From positions 34,345,333 through 34,409,332 of the forward strand of contig NC_045453.1 in NCBI RefSeq assembly GCF_002776525.5: a DNA stretch of 64,000 nt. The letters are read 5' to 3'. A program made the position numbers and the translations under genes. This DNA is from Piliocolobus tephrosceles (Eukaryota; Chordata; Mammalia; Primates; Cercopithecidae). The notes beneath the pieces were generated by a model. It did not search any database. It saw nothing but the letters and a program-made list of their open reading frames with translations, and had not been told where the DNA came from. Positions 43,693 to 55,245 of the stretch are shown piece after piece (position 1 is the first letter of the stretch; each line of letters starts with the position of its first letter).

Positions 43693-46029
43693 CAAGGTGT
43701 CAAGGGGCTCTAGGTACATGGATGGGGAAGATCTTCCCCACCAGGCTGATCCCCGTCTGGGAGGCTTCAGCTGGTTTTCCAAACGGGAAGAGCTGGGCTG
43801 GTGTTCTGTCTGTGGGGTGCTTGCTCTGTAAGTACCATGGGGAGTTGGTCACAGGTCCTGACCCATCTATTGCCCCTGGATGGGTGTTTGCTTAGGACGG
43901 CACAGCAATGTGGCAGACCTGGAGGGAGAACAGCCCCCAGGGGACAGTTAAACAGCAGCCATTATCAGAAGCACAAACCAAGACTGGCAGTCTCAGGCCA
44001 CACTGGTCATGAGCACACCCCTGCAGGGGCTGTGGCCTGCCGAGTGAGTGGGGGAGGGACACAGATTAGCCGGCAGGAACCCTGACTGCTGGGTGCCAGG
44101 ACAGAAGAGGAGATGCTTCCCAACTGGGAGCATGACTCGCTGCAGGCAGGCGTGGGCTCCAGCCACCTCTGACTCTTCCCTTGCGTCCCGTTGCCCTCAG
44201 AGGAGCGCAGGTGCAGAAGGCACCGGCCACACCACACCATCGACTGAGTGTCGCAGGGAACAGAAAAGGAAGATGAAGACTTGTGCAAGATGCTACTTCA
44301 TCGTCTGGGTCTTTCTGATGGAATGTGGGAATAGGAGGCAGGGAGAAGTTCGGGGCTTTCAGGAGGGAGGAAGGAGAAGGGTCAGCCCAGGTTGGAGAGG
44401 CACCGGCAGCTGGTGATTTTCAGAGCCTGTTCCTGTTGTGCTTGCATCATGTATAAGGACTCACTCCTCTGTGCAGACAGGATTTCTCACTTAACCTCCA
44501 AGAGCCGGCAGCGTGATGTGGAGAAGACACACAGACCTCAGGTCTGACCGAACTGGAGGCACACCCAGGTCTGCGACTCCTCACAGGGCCAGCTCTGCCG
44601 AGCCCTACTTTGTCATCTAGACAGTATGAGGTGGGGATTTGGAAGTGAATGCTATGATGAGCTTGCTCTCGCCCATCCTTTTCCCAGTTCCCGTGTTGGA
44701 GAGTCTCTCATCATTCGTTTACCATCAGAACCACTGCAGGGGGTGAATGGCGAGAAGAGCTGTTGGCTGCAGTATGTAAAGGTAGCTTTTTGAGGCGGGC
44801 TTCCGGGGTTCATGTTGAGCCAAGTCAAACCACCACTCTGGGTCGCAGTATTTGCGTATGTCAGGGGCTAGCAATGGCCACACCTCTCCCAGTGTGGTAA
44901 TGAAAACCAAGTCTGTTAACATGCGAAGTGCTTCGAAGGGCATCTGGCACTGCGATTGCTGGCTCTGGGCTTGCAGGAATCCTACTTTTACAGGAAGGAG
45001 TTTGTCCTGGAGTCTGTCCTCTCTGCCTTTAGCATGAGCTGATAACAGCAATGGTCACATATCTGACTAATTCCAGGCCTGTTCAACCTCACCTGCACAT
45101 GTATGTCTGCCAGTGGGCTCTTCCCCCTTCTGTGGCTGCCAGATTCTGACCACCTCAAGGGCAGAGGCCCCACAGAGCCCCCCGAGCACGCACACTCACC
45201 TTTTGCATTACACACCCATCTTCTGGCCAGAGCCCAGGGTTAAGAGGAACACGTCTGGCAGAGAGGTCAAAGAGGTGCACTGGGTTCTGCTCCCTGGGGC
45301 CGTGTAGGCCGGGTGTGTGGCTTAGATCTTCCTCTCAACCCTTTGCACTTTCTTCCTCACGTCTCTTTAAACCATCTTCCCGTGCACACTACTCCACTGA
45401 ATTCATTTTTGAAATTCTGGAAGTTGTACACCCAGGTCACCACTTATCAGTTGTCATGAAACTCTTCTTCAAAAGCGAAAAACTGACATCTCTGCAGAGG
45501 AGACGTCTCTGCAAGGAGCCTGGCATTGATGACAACGCATCGCTTCCTGCAGGAATAGACTTGTAGGCTTGACTCCTGCCGGGAGCGAGTGCGGCTGATC
45601 GGGGGCTCGGTATCAACTTTGAAAGATTGGATATTTGGAAACTGTAGAGCAGCTTGCAGGAAGCGTTTGTGTTTGTGATTAGCTTTGCAAGAAGAGCACG
45701 GCAGGCCGTGAGCAGGTCTGTGATCTCCTACTCCCAGGACAGTCCCGTGGCCCTGGACTCACTCATTATTTCCAGGTCTGTGACACCTGAGAGAAGGAAG
45801 ACTGAGGCAGGACCTTTTGTTAGCCTGTGTCTGACGTCCAGCACGCTGAGCTGTGGCCCAGCTCCAGGCATTGTTGCCTGGGATCTGACAGTGTGAAACT
45901 CACCGCAGAGGATGCCGGGCCTCCTGCCTGTGCTGGAGCCCTGAGTCACCCCAGGTTGTGCCAGCAGCTCCATTCTCCTGGGCACATTTCCTAAATGGGC
46001 AGTCACTGGCTATCCCAATCTTACCTGCC
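43693..46029. other. Unique sequence
   Basis: No confident repeat; 44500-44640 faintly resembles sense MIR. A 108-codon reverse frame at 44725-45051 has no recognisable domain. 45350-45640 is balanced and low in simple repeats, possibly regulatory. No exon called. Confidence 0.4.
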
Positions 46030-46320
46030 TCTCCTTCTTGCCTCTTCCACTGTATTCTCCTCCATGCCGCTGCCTGGTCAGTCAATATTTTTATACCAAA
46101 AATTAGATCATGTGACTGCTTGGCTCCATATCCCATTTGGAGTAAAATCAGAAGAATCTCTTCTACATGGCCCTCCCTGCTCTGGCCGCTGCTGATGTCA
46201 TTTACTGTTCAAGATTCTAGCTACGTGAAAACAGGGTCTGTGTTTCGTTCACCAGTGACTGCTTAATGCTGCCTTGCACAGAGACAGCAATCCGTATATA
46301 CTTATTTGTGGAATAAACGC
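46030..46320 (+). mobile_element. L2 LINE fragment
   Basis: ATTAGATCATGTGACTGCTT, GGAGTAAAATCAGAAG, CATGGCCCTCCCTGCTCTGG, then AACAGGGTCTGTGTTTCG and TTGTGGAATAAAC follow sense LINE-2 3' sequence in order. Noncoding relic. Confidence 0.8.
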
Positions 46321-47824
46321 CATGTTTGTCTTCTCTAATGGGCTGTATGTTTCTATAAGTTCATATGCATAAGACACGTATGTACTGCGTATCTGGAAGC
46401 ATGGGTAAATGCTGGTTGATACTGTTCTTAACCAGTGTATCTTCATATTAGCCAGGAAGCTTTTCTGTTAAACATGTTTTCCCTCTTACTAAGCATCTAC
46501 TGTACGTCAGGTCCTATGCAAAGCCAGGAGGACATAGCCTGGCATGAGGCAAGTAGCTTCCCCACCTTTAGAAAAACTGTATCTTAGATTCAACATAGAT
46601 GATCACCCATATACTGTGTTTATATTGTATTTTAAAAGGTTTATTTCCATACTTAGAGGTAATAATAATTACAGATCTTTAGTGCTGCTAATTCAGAAAT
46701 AAGTAGTATTTTGTTAGTTTTTCCAAGAACTAACAATTAGCTCCGTGTCTCTTGCTGTGTGAGATGTATTTCGTGTCGACATTAGCAGGGGTTTTAATCA
46801 ACACTTCCATACACAGATTATCGATATAATTATGATCTTCAGTGGCCCCAGGACGAACGTTGAACCTTTACTGAAGGTGGTTTTAACCCGTGGTGTGCAG
46901 CGCAGAGGGCGCTGGTGTGCTTGTGTGAATGAGTTCGCATCGTGCTTGGCCGTTGCAATGAGTTCTGATTCCAGGGTCTCAACACTCTGGGAAGGACGAG
47001 TGCCCTATCTGTGGCATTTCCCAAACTAGGGATATTGAGTCTTGCTCAGGTCACCCAAAGGCATGTATCCCAGCCCCGAGTCAAGGGTACAGGGGCCTCC
47101 TGGGAGCACACCCGTGCCTGTCGCGGCGCTCTCTTCCTTCTGCCACTTTCCCACCCCTTATGACCAGCAGCTTGTTTCACTGGGGTCCTAGGTGCGGTCA
47201 GCCCCCACCTGGAGGCCACGTGGCACCCTGAGCAGCGTGTGGCTTGGACTCACGCCTACACCAGAACTCTGGCTTCACCATTTAGTTGCCCTGTGAGCTC
47301 AGGCAGGCGGCTCCACCTCGCAGGTGGCCATCGGGGGCCATCTGGTCAGCCCTGCTGCAGGGGACTCACACCAACCTCCTCTCCTCCAAATTTAAGAATT
47401 CCCAATTTTTTTTTATCCATACTCATTTATTTTCTAGTGATTTCATGGTTTTAGTGTGTTTCTCAGGATTCTCTCTGTCTTGTTAAATTGTTTTAAAAAT
47501 GGCGTTCATTTTCAGTCATCCTGTCTTTGAAGCTGAGGGTGGGAAGCCATCGGGGCTGGGCGTGCTGGGCAGGGGCCCCAGCTCCGGGATGGAAGGCAGG
47601 GCTTGCGATGGTCCTGCTACTGAGGCAATAGAAACTCAGAGAGGAGAAGACAGTCCTACAGGAGGGGGCGATGGACCCACTGGGTGGCGAAGAACAATTT
47701 CTCTTCCACTCATTTATTTAGAAGATGTCCTCGGCCAGGACGGCAGCCTGTGGTCCCAGGGAGGAGGAAGAGTGAGTCGGGTGCTGTGGGGGCTGCGCAC
47801 ATGCCAGTGGTTTTAATGTCACCG
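46321..47824. other. Unique sequence
   Basis: 46320-46800 is AT-rich; 46480-46540 faintly resembles antisense L2 (AAGCATCTACTGTACGTCAG). No exon or RNA gene recognised. Confidence 0.4.
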
Positions 47825-48370
47825 TCTCTTTATTAAAGTACATAATATATACTCACGATAGGAAAAGCTGAAAATACTGGAAGAAAATAAAAATCCTACA
47901 GAACCCCAGTAATCATGTGAAACTATGGTGACACATTTGAACCGTTCCTTCCAGCCTCTTACTCCTTTGTATATGTAGCTGTGTATGTGGGTCCACTTAT
48001 TCCAGTGGGATCATACATACGAAACAGCACGAGGCTTGGTCGCTTAGCAATAACCATGCACACCTGTCTGTTTTGTACATTCACATCACCATTTTAAATG
48101 ACCGAATTCACTATTATGAGATAACTGTAGTCTATTTAAGCGTCCTTTATGATGGCTGACTGAGTTATCTCTAATTTTTCAAGTTCATAAATAATGTGGG
48201 GATGAACACCCTTAATCCTTTTTGCATTTGTCTATTATTTCCTTAGATACATTCTTAAAACTAGGAGTCCGAGGTCATGATGCCTGGACGTTAATAATGC
48301 TTCTAATAAATACTTCCATATCATCTTTAGAAAAACCCAATTCCATGCATCCCCACCATTGGCATTAGAG
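47825..48370 (-). mobile_element. HAL1/L1ME-type LINE 3' region, antisense
   Basis: TTATTAAAGTACATAATATA, CCTTCCAGCCTCTTACTCC, GTGGGATCATACATACG, AATAATGTGGGGATGAACAC, TTTGTCTATTATTTCCTTAG and ATCCCCACCATTGGCATTAG follow the antisense 3' half of HAL1/L1ME-type elements in order. Diverged, no coding capacity. Confidence 0.75.
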
Positions 48371-48953
48371 AAAAGCTACTCAAATTCATGGAATCTTGAA
48401 ATTGAATTTTTCCTGGATAGAGTCCCAAAGGTCATACTTAGGAATTAATTCCTGGGGTGATTTTTTTTCAAATAAAAAAAAAAAATTTCATTTCCCATAA
48501 TGCCAAGAAAAAGCAAGAATTTTAAAGAAACTTTAATTGTTGATCAATTGTATATTTACATTGTATGAGAAGCAATATAATCTTCAAAACACAGTCATAT
48601 GTAAGATTCTTTAACCTTTTAATCTGGCTCTTTTGTAATTTATTCCACAGTTTTATTTATTCGATGTCTCTTAGTCCATTTCTGAGGTTCGCTCGGCATC
48701 AAAAACAACTTACTAAAAGTGTTTACAAAGGAAAGAGAAATGACATAAAATGGTTATGAAATTAACTTAAAGCAGGATAGGAATTCTGTAGCGGGTGTGG
48801 TGTCACCGATGTCAGCTTTGCCCAGGATGGCCAGCGCCAGTGGCCGTGAAACCAGCGGGCAGAGCTCTCCACGCACCAGCACAGACTGGGGGCCACGCTA
48901 CAGCCCGGGAAGGGGTTGTGCAGAGCCAGCTGCTCCTCTGAGACGGGCAGACC
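48371..48953. other. AT-rich then GC-rich unique sequence
   Basis: 48480-48770 is AT-rich unique sequence with an A-run near 48475-48484. Composition switches sharply to GC-rich at about 48790. Confidence 0.4.
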
Positions 48954-49137
48954 CAGCCCCACTCTGGACAGGGACGCTGGGGCCTGAGCCAGCCGCACTC
49001 TGGACAGGGATGAGGAGGGGGCCTGAGCCAGCCCCGCTCTGGAGAGGGACACAGGGGCCTGAGCCAGCCCCGCTCTGGACAGGGATGAGGGGGCCTGAGC
49101 CAGCCCCACTCTGGACAGGGACACGGGGGCTGAGCCT
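48954..49137. repeat. 36-39-bp minisatellite, five copies
   Basis: CAGCCCCACTCTGGACAGGG-type units begin at 48954, 48990, 49029, 49065 and 49101. Most spacings are 36, a multiple of three, so the reverse strand reads as a Leu-Ser-Arg-Val-Gly-Leu-Ala-Gln-Ala repeat. That frame is a by-product. Confidence 0.97.
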
Positions 49138-49384
49138 GTGGAAATGCGTCTGCAGAGTTCCCAGTGCTGGCTGCTGTGGGGAGGAGGCAGTGCTGGGTCC
49201 CAGGGAGGGATTTCAATGTCTTCATCAGAGTCAAGTTTTGCTTGTTATCTTGACAAGGATATTACATTTGTAACTATGTTAATAGCATGCGTATGTGTGG
49301 TAGGTACACACACGTACTTATGTATACAGGCATATATGTGTACATGTCTGCTTATGTGTATTTCACATGGGAAAATGGCCGAAC

Positions 49385-49515
49385 ACACACCTGAAAATAT
49401 TCACCAAGGGTCCTCAGGGGTGGGGTTGTGAGTATAATTTTTGTGCTTTACAGTTGTATGTGCCCTGTAGTTTCCAGTGGATGACATATTACTTCATTAA
49501 CACAAAGAAAGTATG
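49385..49515 (+). mobile_element. Possible L1ME/HAL1 3' end fragment
   Basis: GAAAATATTCACCAAGGG, GGGTGGGGTTGTGAGTATAA and TTTGTGCTTTACAGTTGTAT resemble a sense old-LINE 3' end. Short and weak. Confidence 0.45.
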
Positions 49516-49542
49516 TAAATGTCATTTTTTACAGTATGCACT

Positions 49543-49581
49543 GACACACACACTTACACACACACACACACACGCACACAC
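49543..49581. repeat. (CA)n microsatellite
   Basis: CA units interrupted by TTA and G. May be grown from the tail of the preceding LINE fragment. Confidence 0.95.
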
Positions 49582-49879
49582 TACACAGAATGCTCATTTC
49601 AGCCTTTTGGGGAGTGACAAGGCAAGTGGGATCCAGTTAAAAGAAACGGCCATCGTTCCAGGCACGGCTGTCCCAGGACAAGGGGCTTCTTTGACCACTG
49701 CCGTGTCCTCCTGTCTCTCTGGGATGAGAGCCCACTTTCTGGCTGGGCTCTAGCTTCAGGAAGGGGAAGCAGACGGCAGCGTCCACTGGCCAGGAAGCTC
49801 CACCAACCGAGAAGCTCCGCTGGCTTTTGTTGTTAGGTGGTCAGTGTGCTCCGTGAGTTGGTCAGCTCTGAAAGCAGAC
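49582..49879. other. Unique sequence
   Basis: Nothing recognised. Confidence 0.4.
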
Positions 49880-50000
49880 TCCATGGTCATTCATTCATTC
49901 ATGGGCCAGGCCCTGTTCTGTCCTGGGTATGGGGATGCTGCAGGGTCAGCCAGCACAAGTCCCTGCCCTCAGGGACGAGGTTGTCCCAACACCTGCAGGG
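49880..50000 (-). mobile_element. L2 LINE 3' end fragment, antisense
   Basis: CATTCATTCATTCATGGGCC, AGGCCCTGTTCTGTCCTGGG, TATGGGGATGCTGCAGG and AGTCCCTGCCCTCAGGG follow the antisense L2 3' end. Confidence 0.75.
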
Positions 50001-50390
50001 TCACCTGGGTCACCTGCATGGAGTCAGTAAATGGCACAGCCCAGGCGAAGTGTGTGGCTGCTAGATAGCAGCCGAGCTCCAAGGCTGCGTGTGCCTGGAG
50101 AGGACATGCTTCTGAACATCACCCTGTTGTGAGAGTATGAGAGGCTCGAGGGTGACAGCTTCAGATATCGTGAACAGTCCTGAAAGTATACAGACTACAT
50201 GAAGCCACATCACCCTGGAGGAGTGAGAGGGGCTGGTGGAGCTGAGCCCTGCTTTGGTGGAAAGTGTGGATGACGTGAAGGTGGTTGAAGACTGGCTGGA
50301 GACGAACTGCCCACCGTGCTCTCTGATGTGCTCTTGGTTGGGATCGTAGCAGGGTTTGCACTTTTAGTTAGGGCGTTGCTTGAGAATGCA

Positions 50391-50567
50391 TGCTGGGGTG
50401 GGCAGGTGGCTGCTGGGGTGGGCAGGTGGCTGCTGGGATGGGCAGGTGTGTGCTGGAGTGGGCAGATATGTGCTGGGATGGGCAGGTGCATGGCTGGGGT
50501 GGACAGGTGTGTGCTGGGGTGGGCAGGTGCCTGGCCAGTGTGGGCAGGTGTGTGGCTGTTGTGGGGT
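50391..50567. repeat. 20-bp minisatellite, about nine copies
   Basis: TGCTGGGGTGGGCAGGTGGC units at 50391, 50411, 50431, 50451 and 50471, then 20-21 base variants to 50567. The G-rich strand has regularly spaced GGGG/GGG tracts compatible with G-quadruplexes. Confidence 0.97.
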
Positions 50568-51399
50568 GTAGCCTCCCCCTGGCTGAGGCGTGGGTCTGTG
50601 TGCGTCATCAGGCTTCTCTTGCCGTGGTCAGAGGGGCTTCTGGGCTCCACAGCCACTCTCCTGGGTGGGTAGATGTGCTTCGCTGTGTCTAACCAGGTCA
50701 CCTGCCATTCTGCATTGAAGTGAACCTCAGAAAATCTCTCCTCCACGACCATCCCCTGCATTCATGAATGGTAGGTGATGCCAAAGGCGGGGTCTGTTCA
50801 TCCAGGAAACCCTCTGTGTGGCTGCAGGCAAGTCCTGTGCCCACCCTGTGCCTCAGCTGTGAAAGGACAGAACCAGCCCAGGTCTTAGGCTGTGTGCAGA
50901 GGCTTGGGACACAGGTGCGTATGGAGGCCGGCAGCCTTCACAACCATCAGTGTTCCATGTTGCCACTGCCCAGAAACACCCACCTGGGATGCACTGGACG
51001 CACCTCAAAGCAGTTGAGTCCAGCTGAGACCCCCAGAGGCCTGTGTCTTAGGGCGTCCGCAGCGTCTAGAGCCATTCTTGGGCCAGAGCAGACACCTGGC
51101 AATATTTGAGCAAATCTAATGAGAGCTTACGCCAAACACATGCTCAGTCCTGCAGGATCCACCCAGAGGGACCCTCCCTCCCACCCAGGGCTTCGTGGAC
51201 AAAACCTCTGCACCCTTCCCTTCAAGTCAGATCTCCTTCTCATCCCATCTCATGCAAATCTGTTTTTGACACAAACATAGCTACTAACAAAACAAGTTTG
51301 ATTCTCCTACATGCTCTGAATTATGCAGGAGGAGGCTCCGCTCCCCCAAACGAGTTGCTTCCACACAACCTCAAGTGGCAGCCTGTGCACACCTCGCAG
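50568..51399. other. Unique sequence
   Basis: No repeat or exon recognised. Confidence 0.42.
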
Positions 51400-51910
51400 A
51401 TGTCTCTTTGAATGACTTCTATAGTTTAGGGGTTATAAAGATGCAACCACAAGACTATTTTCAAAGCACCTTATTAATGCCGAGCTGAACCTATTAGTCT
51501 TCTGCCCTTTTTTTCTCACTTACCAAAAAAAACATTCTAAAGGATCTCTGATGAGGCAGATAGGTAGTCTTCCAATTCCCCAAATGAGGAAAACGTGGGG
51601 CAGAGTTTCTCCAGCCCTATTCAAGGTTACCGTGAAGGAGAAGACAGACTGTCCTGGAAAGATCTACAGGAGTTGGATGGACCTTCCATGGCTTTGCACA
51701 TTGACATCTGTGCTTTGCTGAAGGGACGTCGATCAAAATGAAGGTATTTGCAGAATGATTAAGCATATAAATGCAGCATTCACCTCGTAGTAAAATGTGG
51801 AGCTACATGGGATTTGTGATGGGCCAAAAATCAATAGTGTTAAATCCATGTCAGTAAAATAACCTAATCCTTTAAAAATACATTGCTGTGCCCATTTGGG
51901 CTACGTAAGG
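51400..51910. promoter_or_regulatory. Candidate conserved noncoding element
   Basis: AT-leaning transposon-free block with CTTATTAATGCC, GAATGATTAAGC, AATCAATAGTG and AAATAACCTAATCC words between GC-rich neighbours. Function inferred from texture only. Confidence 0.33.
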
Positions 51911-52182
51911 GTGCCAGGCCTGGGAAGGACACATGTGGAGTGAATTAGAGGCTCATCGCCAGGGGGAGTCAATGGTACTGTGTGTCTTGTGCTTCTGCTT
52001 CATGACCCTTTACTGGAGGGAAGATGAGTGGATTAAGGGAACAGGGCCCTCACACGGCTGATTATTTCACAGGCTAATGAGTCTCCCAGGACCCTGACCA
52101 TGCACGGGAGCTCCAAGCTTCCCGCAAGTGCTGAGGTCTGGCTGTGCTGTTGGCTGTTGCTTCTCCTAGAGGCTGTTTCGGC
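51911..52182. other. Unique sequence
   Basis: Nothing recognised. Confidence 0.4.
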
Positions 52183-52515
52183 TTCCAGATCTCTCTATTA
52201 GAGAGGGTTCAAATGCATCTGCAACCCCCAAGTCATCATCCCTTCCAAGCTCCAGATCTGTCTATCAGAGAGGACTCCAATGCATATGCTACCCCCAAGC
52301 CATCCTCCCCTCCGAGTTCCAGATCTTTATTAGGGAGGGCTCCATCGCACCTGCAACCCCCGAGTCACCATCCTCTGAGATCCAGATCTCTCTATTAGGG
52401 AAGGCTCCAAAGTGTCTGCTAACCCCCAAATCATCGTCCCCTCCGAGTTCCAGATCTCTCTATTAGAGAGGCCTCTGTTGCAGCTGCAATCCCTGAGCCG
52501 TCCCCTCTGAGCTCA
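52183..52515. repeat. 67-bp minisatellite, five diverged copies
   Basis: The core CCAGATCT starts at 52185, 52252, 52319, 52382 and 52450 (spacings 67, 67, 63, 68). Each unit carries TCTATYAG, a CTCCA...GC segment and an AACCCCC-type stretch. Copies one and five contain a perfect 7-base palindrome, CTCTCTA-T-TAGAGAG (52191-52205 and 52456-52470). Confidence 0.95.
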
Positions 52516-53289
52516 CAGGTGCCCAGGCACCTCAGAGATACTTCCTTCCACCTGAAGGGGTGCTCCGACCTACAGGCTCTGGGTGGGATGCATGTCCAGG
52601 GTAGGACCCCAGGAGCCTGCGCTGCACAAAACTCAGGAGGCCGAGTACCTGCAAGCAGCAAAGGATGGGCAGCCCAGGTCGTTGTGCACACCATTGTGGA
52701 CCTGGGCAGGGGCTCATCACCTGTACATGTCCTGGCCCAGGAGCCCTCCTGTCCCAGCACCAGCTTGGGCCCGGGCTTGGGGGTCTGGGGCAGAGCTGCC
52801 AAAAGCCCAGGTACCCAGGAACAAAGGAAGCAGATAGTCAGAGCTGAGGGAAATACCGCCTGCCCACTCCCAAGCAGCAACACCCACGATGGACATGGAG
52901 GCAGGCAAGGGCCTGGTGGATGAGGCCAAGAGGAGGAGGTTGTCCTGTCCTGGTGAACCCAGGGAGGACCAGGGTAGGGGGGAGTGACATGTGGAGAAGG
53001 GGGCCCCCCACAATTCAGAGTGAACCCTTATATCTCCCCACATCTGTGGCCCCCAGAGCAGTGGCTCACCCTCAGGGCATTTCTGACAGGCCCCCAGGGC
53101 TGCGGCAGCTGGTCTTGAACTCACGGTGAGAATCAACCTCATACTCCAATAGTAGCTCCCAGTCAGTCTAACACGAAACTGTTCACGGCCATAGCACCCA
53201 GAATGTATTTGATGGGTAAGTGAAACCAATGACGGCAACGCCCAAGAGACAGGAGGGCCTGGGACACTCCACGTGAGGTCCTGCAGCAC
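52516..53289. other. GC-rich unique sequence
   Basis: Overlapping open frames on both strands (up to 193 codons reverse, 52717-53298) show no recognisable domain. No exon called. Confidence 0.42.
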
Positions 53290-53490
53290 CTGTGACACTC
53301 GTGGGCGTTTGAAAGTGGACTTGGATTTGTGTACATCGGATTAGTGTGTATTGCAAATTCTAGGGCAACCACTAAGACATTACGAAAAGCACAATTGATC
53401 CACTACAGAGAGAAGCAGAGTTTTATAGAATGCTCGTTTAAACCAGGAAGGCAGAAAAAGAAGAAAAGGGAAAGAAACAAAGAACAGGTG
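53290..53490 (+). mobile_element. Possible L1-like internal fragment
   Basis: CTAGGGCAACCACTAAGACA, then AAAAGCACAATTGATCC, CAGGAAGGCAGAAAAAG and AAAGAAACAAAGAAC resemble a LINE-1 internal segment I recall, with the A-rich texture of L1 sense strand. Alternative: unrelated A-rich sequence. Confidence 0.45.
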
Positions 53491-53599
53491 CAGGGAAGAG
53501 GGGGCTGCGATGCCCCCACTGGGGAGGGGTCTGCTCAGTGGGGCCTGGAGGAAGCTGCCTGTTTCCTGGAGCTCCGGCCTGACTTTCAAGTGAGCAAAG

Positions 53600-53720
53600 G
53601 GCCTCAGAGGTTTGGAGACAGGAGGAGGGTGGGCCTCAGGTGTCCCAGGCTTGGAGACAGGAGGAGGGGTAGGCTCCAGGCCTCAGAGGCTTGGAGACAG
53701 GAGGGTGGGCTTCAGGCCCA
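53600..53720. repeat. 40-bp minisatellite, three copies
   Basis: TTGGAGACAGGAGG recurs at 53612, 53651 and 53691, each within GCCTCAG...TTGGAGACAGGAGG...GGGCTYCAGG units. Confidence 0.94.
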
Positions 53721-54229
53721 GGGGCCAGGCCAAGCTGTTTGCAGCAGAGGCCTGGGTGAAGTGGGCCGGCAGAGGCAGGGGTGCAGCTGCAGCCTCTGGA
53801 AAAGGAGGGGGCTCCCCCTTCTCCTTTGGCTTCCTCAGTTTGTCCCCACCGTGTCTCCTGGCTCCTCCTCCAAGCCTGTCCCTGTTCCTGAGTTAGCTAT
53901 TCCATGCACACTGGCGGAAAAGCCGCTGAGCAGGGATCTGGACTCCTGCTTTTCCGGTTGTGATGCCTGCTCCCAAGGGGGCAGCTCCTCGGGGGTCTGC
54001 ACCAGCGTTCTTCCACCCCGGAGTTAAGGATGGAAACACCCACAGGAGGCCGTGGCCGGCTGAGCCTCCAGCGACGTGGCGACCTTCGTTTTTCTGACCT
54101 TCGTCTCTGGGCGGCCCAGCAGTCCCTGCTGGGAGCCAGAGGCCGCCCCTCCCCGTCTTTCCTTCTTGTCTTCCCTTGCCCTGGAGCGTAGCCCTGCTGC
54201 CCTCCGCTTACAACAGAAACGCCCGCAAG
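53721..54229. other. GC-rich unique sequence
   Basis: A 232-codon forward frame (53329-54027) spans the L1-like fragment and the minisatellite and so cannot be a single real exon. Nothing else recognised. Confidence 0.42.
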
Positions 54230-54400
54230 GCATCTGTTCTCTTCTGATTAAACAAACAGCATTTAATAACTATAATTAATTCACTTTGGTGCTCCTATGA
54301 ATCAGACATATTAGACAGAAGTCAGTGAATGTTAGCAATAAAATGCCTCAAAATGTTAATCACTGAAGGCAGGTGACGCCGGGATTTCCTTGCACCTCAC
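54230..54400. promoter_or_regulatory. Candidate conserved noncoding element
   Basis: Small AT-rich block: GATTAAACAAACAGC, CTATAATTAATTCAC, AATGTTAATCACTG. Sharp contrast to GC-rich flanks, no transposon match. Confidence 0.33.
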
Positions 54401-55070
54401 TTTTGGTTCTGCTTTCCCCCAAGTCCTGCATGTATCCATGTTCAAACATCAGCCGTGGCCAGTCTGTTACATGCGGGTGCGCCTGACTGTTTGAATGTGG
54501 ACTGTGTTTGCAGCTCTGGAGACAGAGGGGTAGACAGGGCGGACGTTCCCGGCAGGACCTGTGGGTCCATGGAAGTCACTGAGTGTCGACCTCTGAGTGG
54601 GATGGGACCTCACTCCAGAAGGCCTGGTCCTCAGCCACCCTGGGCCACCCAGGTTTTGTTGGCTGGCAGTTGCTTTATACCTGGTTGCTACATTGAAGAA
54701 GTAGGTGCTTTGCAGAGATACCTGGATTCCTGCTCAGAACACCTGGCAGGGATGGAGGAGGCTCTTCGTCCGGTTTCCACAGTCCTGGCAGCTCCACCCC
54801 GGCAGCCTTACCGGGACTCCTGGCCCCGCAGCCTCTGGAGTTTGTGACTCTGCTCAAGACCAGCACTAATGAGTCCTCCATCCTTTTCTGCTCTGAATTG
54901 CTACTAAGAGCAGATTCTAAAAAATTCTAGTAGCTTTAACAAGATCATTGCCAGAAAGAAGCCATGGATGGAGGGAGGCGGCGTTGACAGGAGGCATTGG
55001 GGGGACACAGTGGCCAGGCTCACGCCAGGCGGGCGCAGTGGGGCAACCTCTTGCATGTTGCACCTGCTCC
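54401..55070. other. Unique sequence
   Basis: A 130-codon forward frame at 54455-54847 has scattered cysteines but no recognisable domain. Confidence 0.4.
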
Positions 55071-55245
55071 CTGTCACCGTCAGCCTATGGTCCTGCCCAC
55101 CTGGCTGGGAAGGGCCAGAGAGGCCATGGCTGTCACCGTCAGTCCGTGGTTCCACCTGCCTGGCTGGGAAGGACCAGAGGGGCCATGACTGTCACCGTCA
55201 GCCCGTGGTTCTGCCCGCCTGGAGCTGGAAGGCCAGCACCCCCCA
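55071..55245. repeat. 59-bp minisatellite, three copies
   Basis: CTGTCACCGTCAG begins units at 55071, 55130 and 55189 (exactly 59 apart), followed by TGGT(C/T)C(T/C)... and a CTGGCTGGGAAGG segment. Confidence 0.96.

Noticed and set aside
44490..44640. Possible sense MIR
   Set aside because: Only scattered words match (GGCCAGCTCTGCC, TTTGTCATCTAGACAGTATG); too diverged to call.
44725..45051. 108-codon reverse frame with a DNA-transposon-like appearance
   Set aside because: No transposase motif or terminal inverted repeat could be found.
48762..49124. Reverse frame with a 12-residue peptide repeat
   Set aside because: The repeat is the 36-bp minisatellite; an open frame follows from the unit being a multiple of three without stops.
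53329..54027. 232-codon forward frame
   Set aside because: It crosses an L1-like fragment, a 40-bp minisatellite and unrelated unique sequence, so it cannot be one gene.
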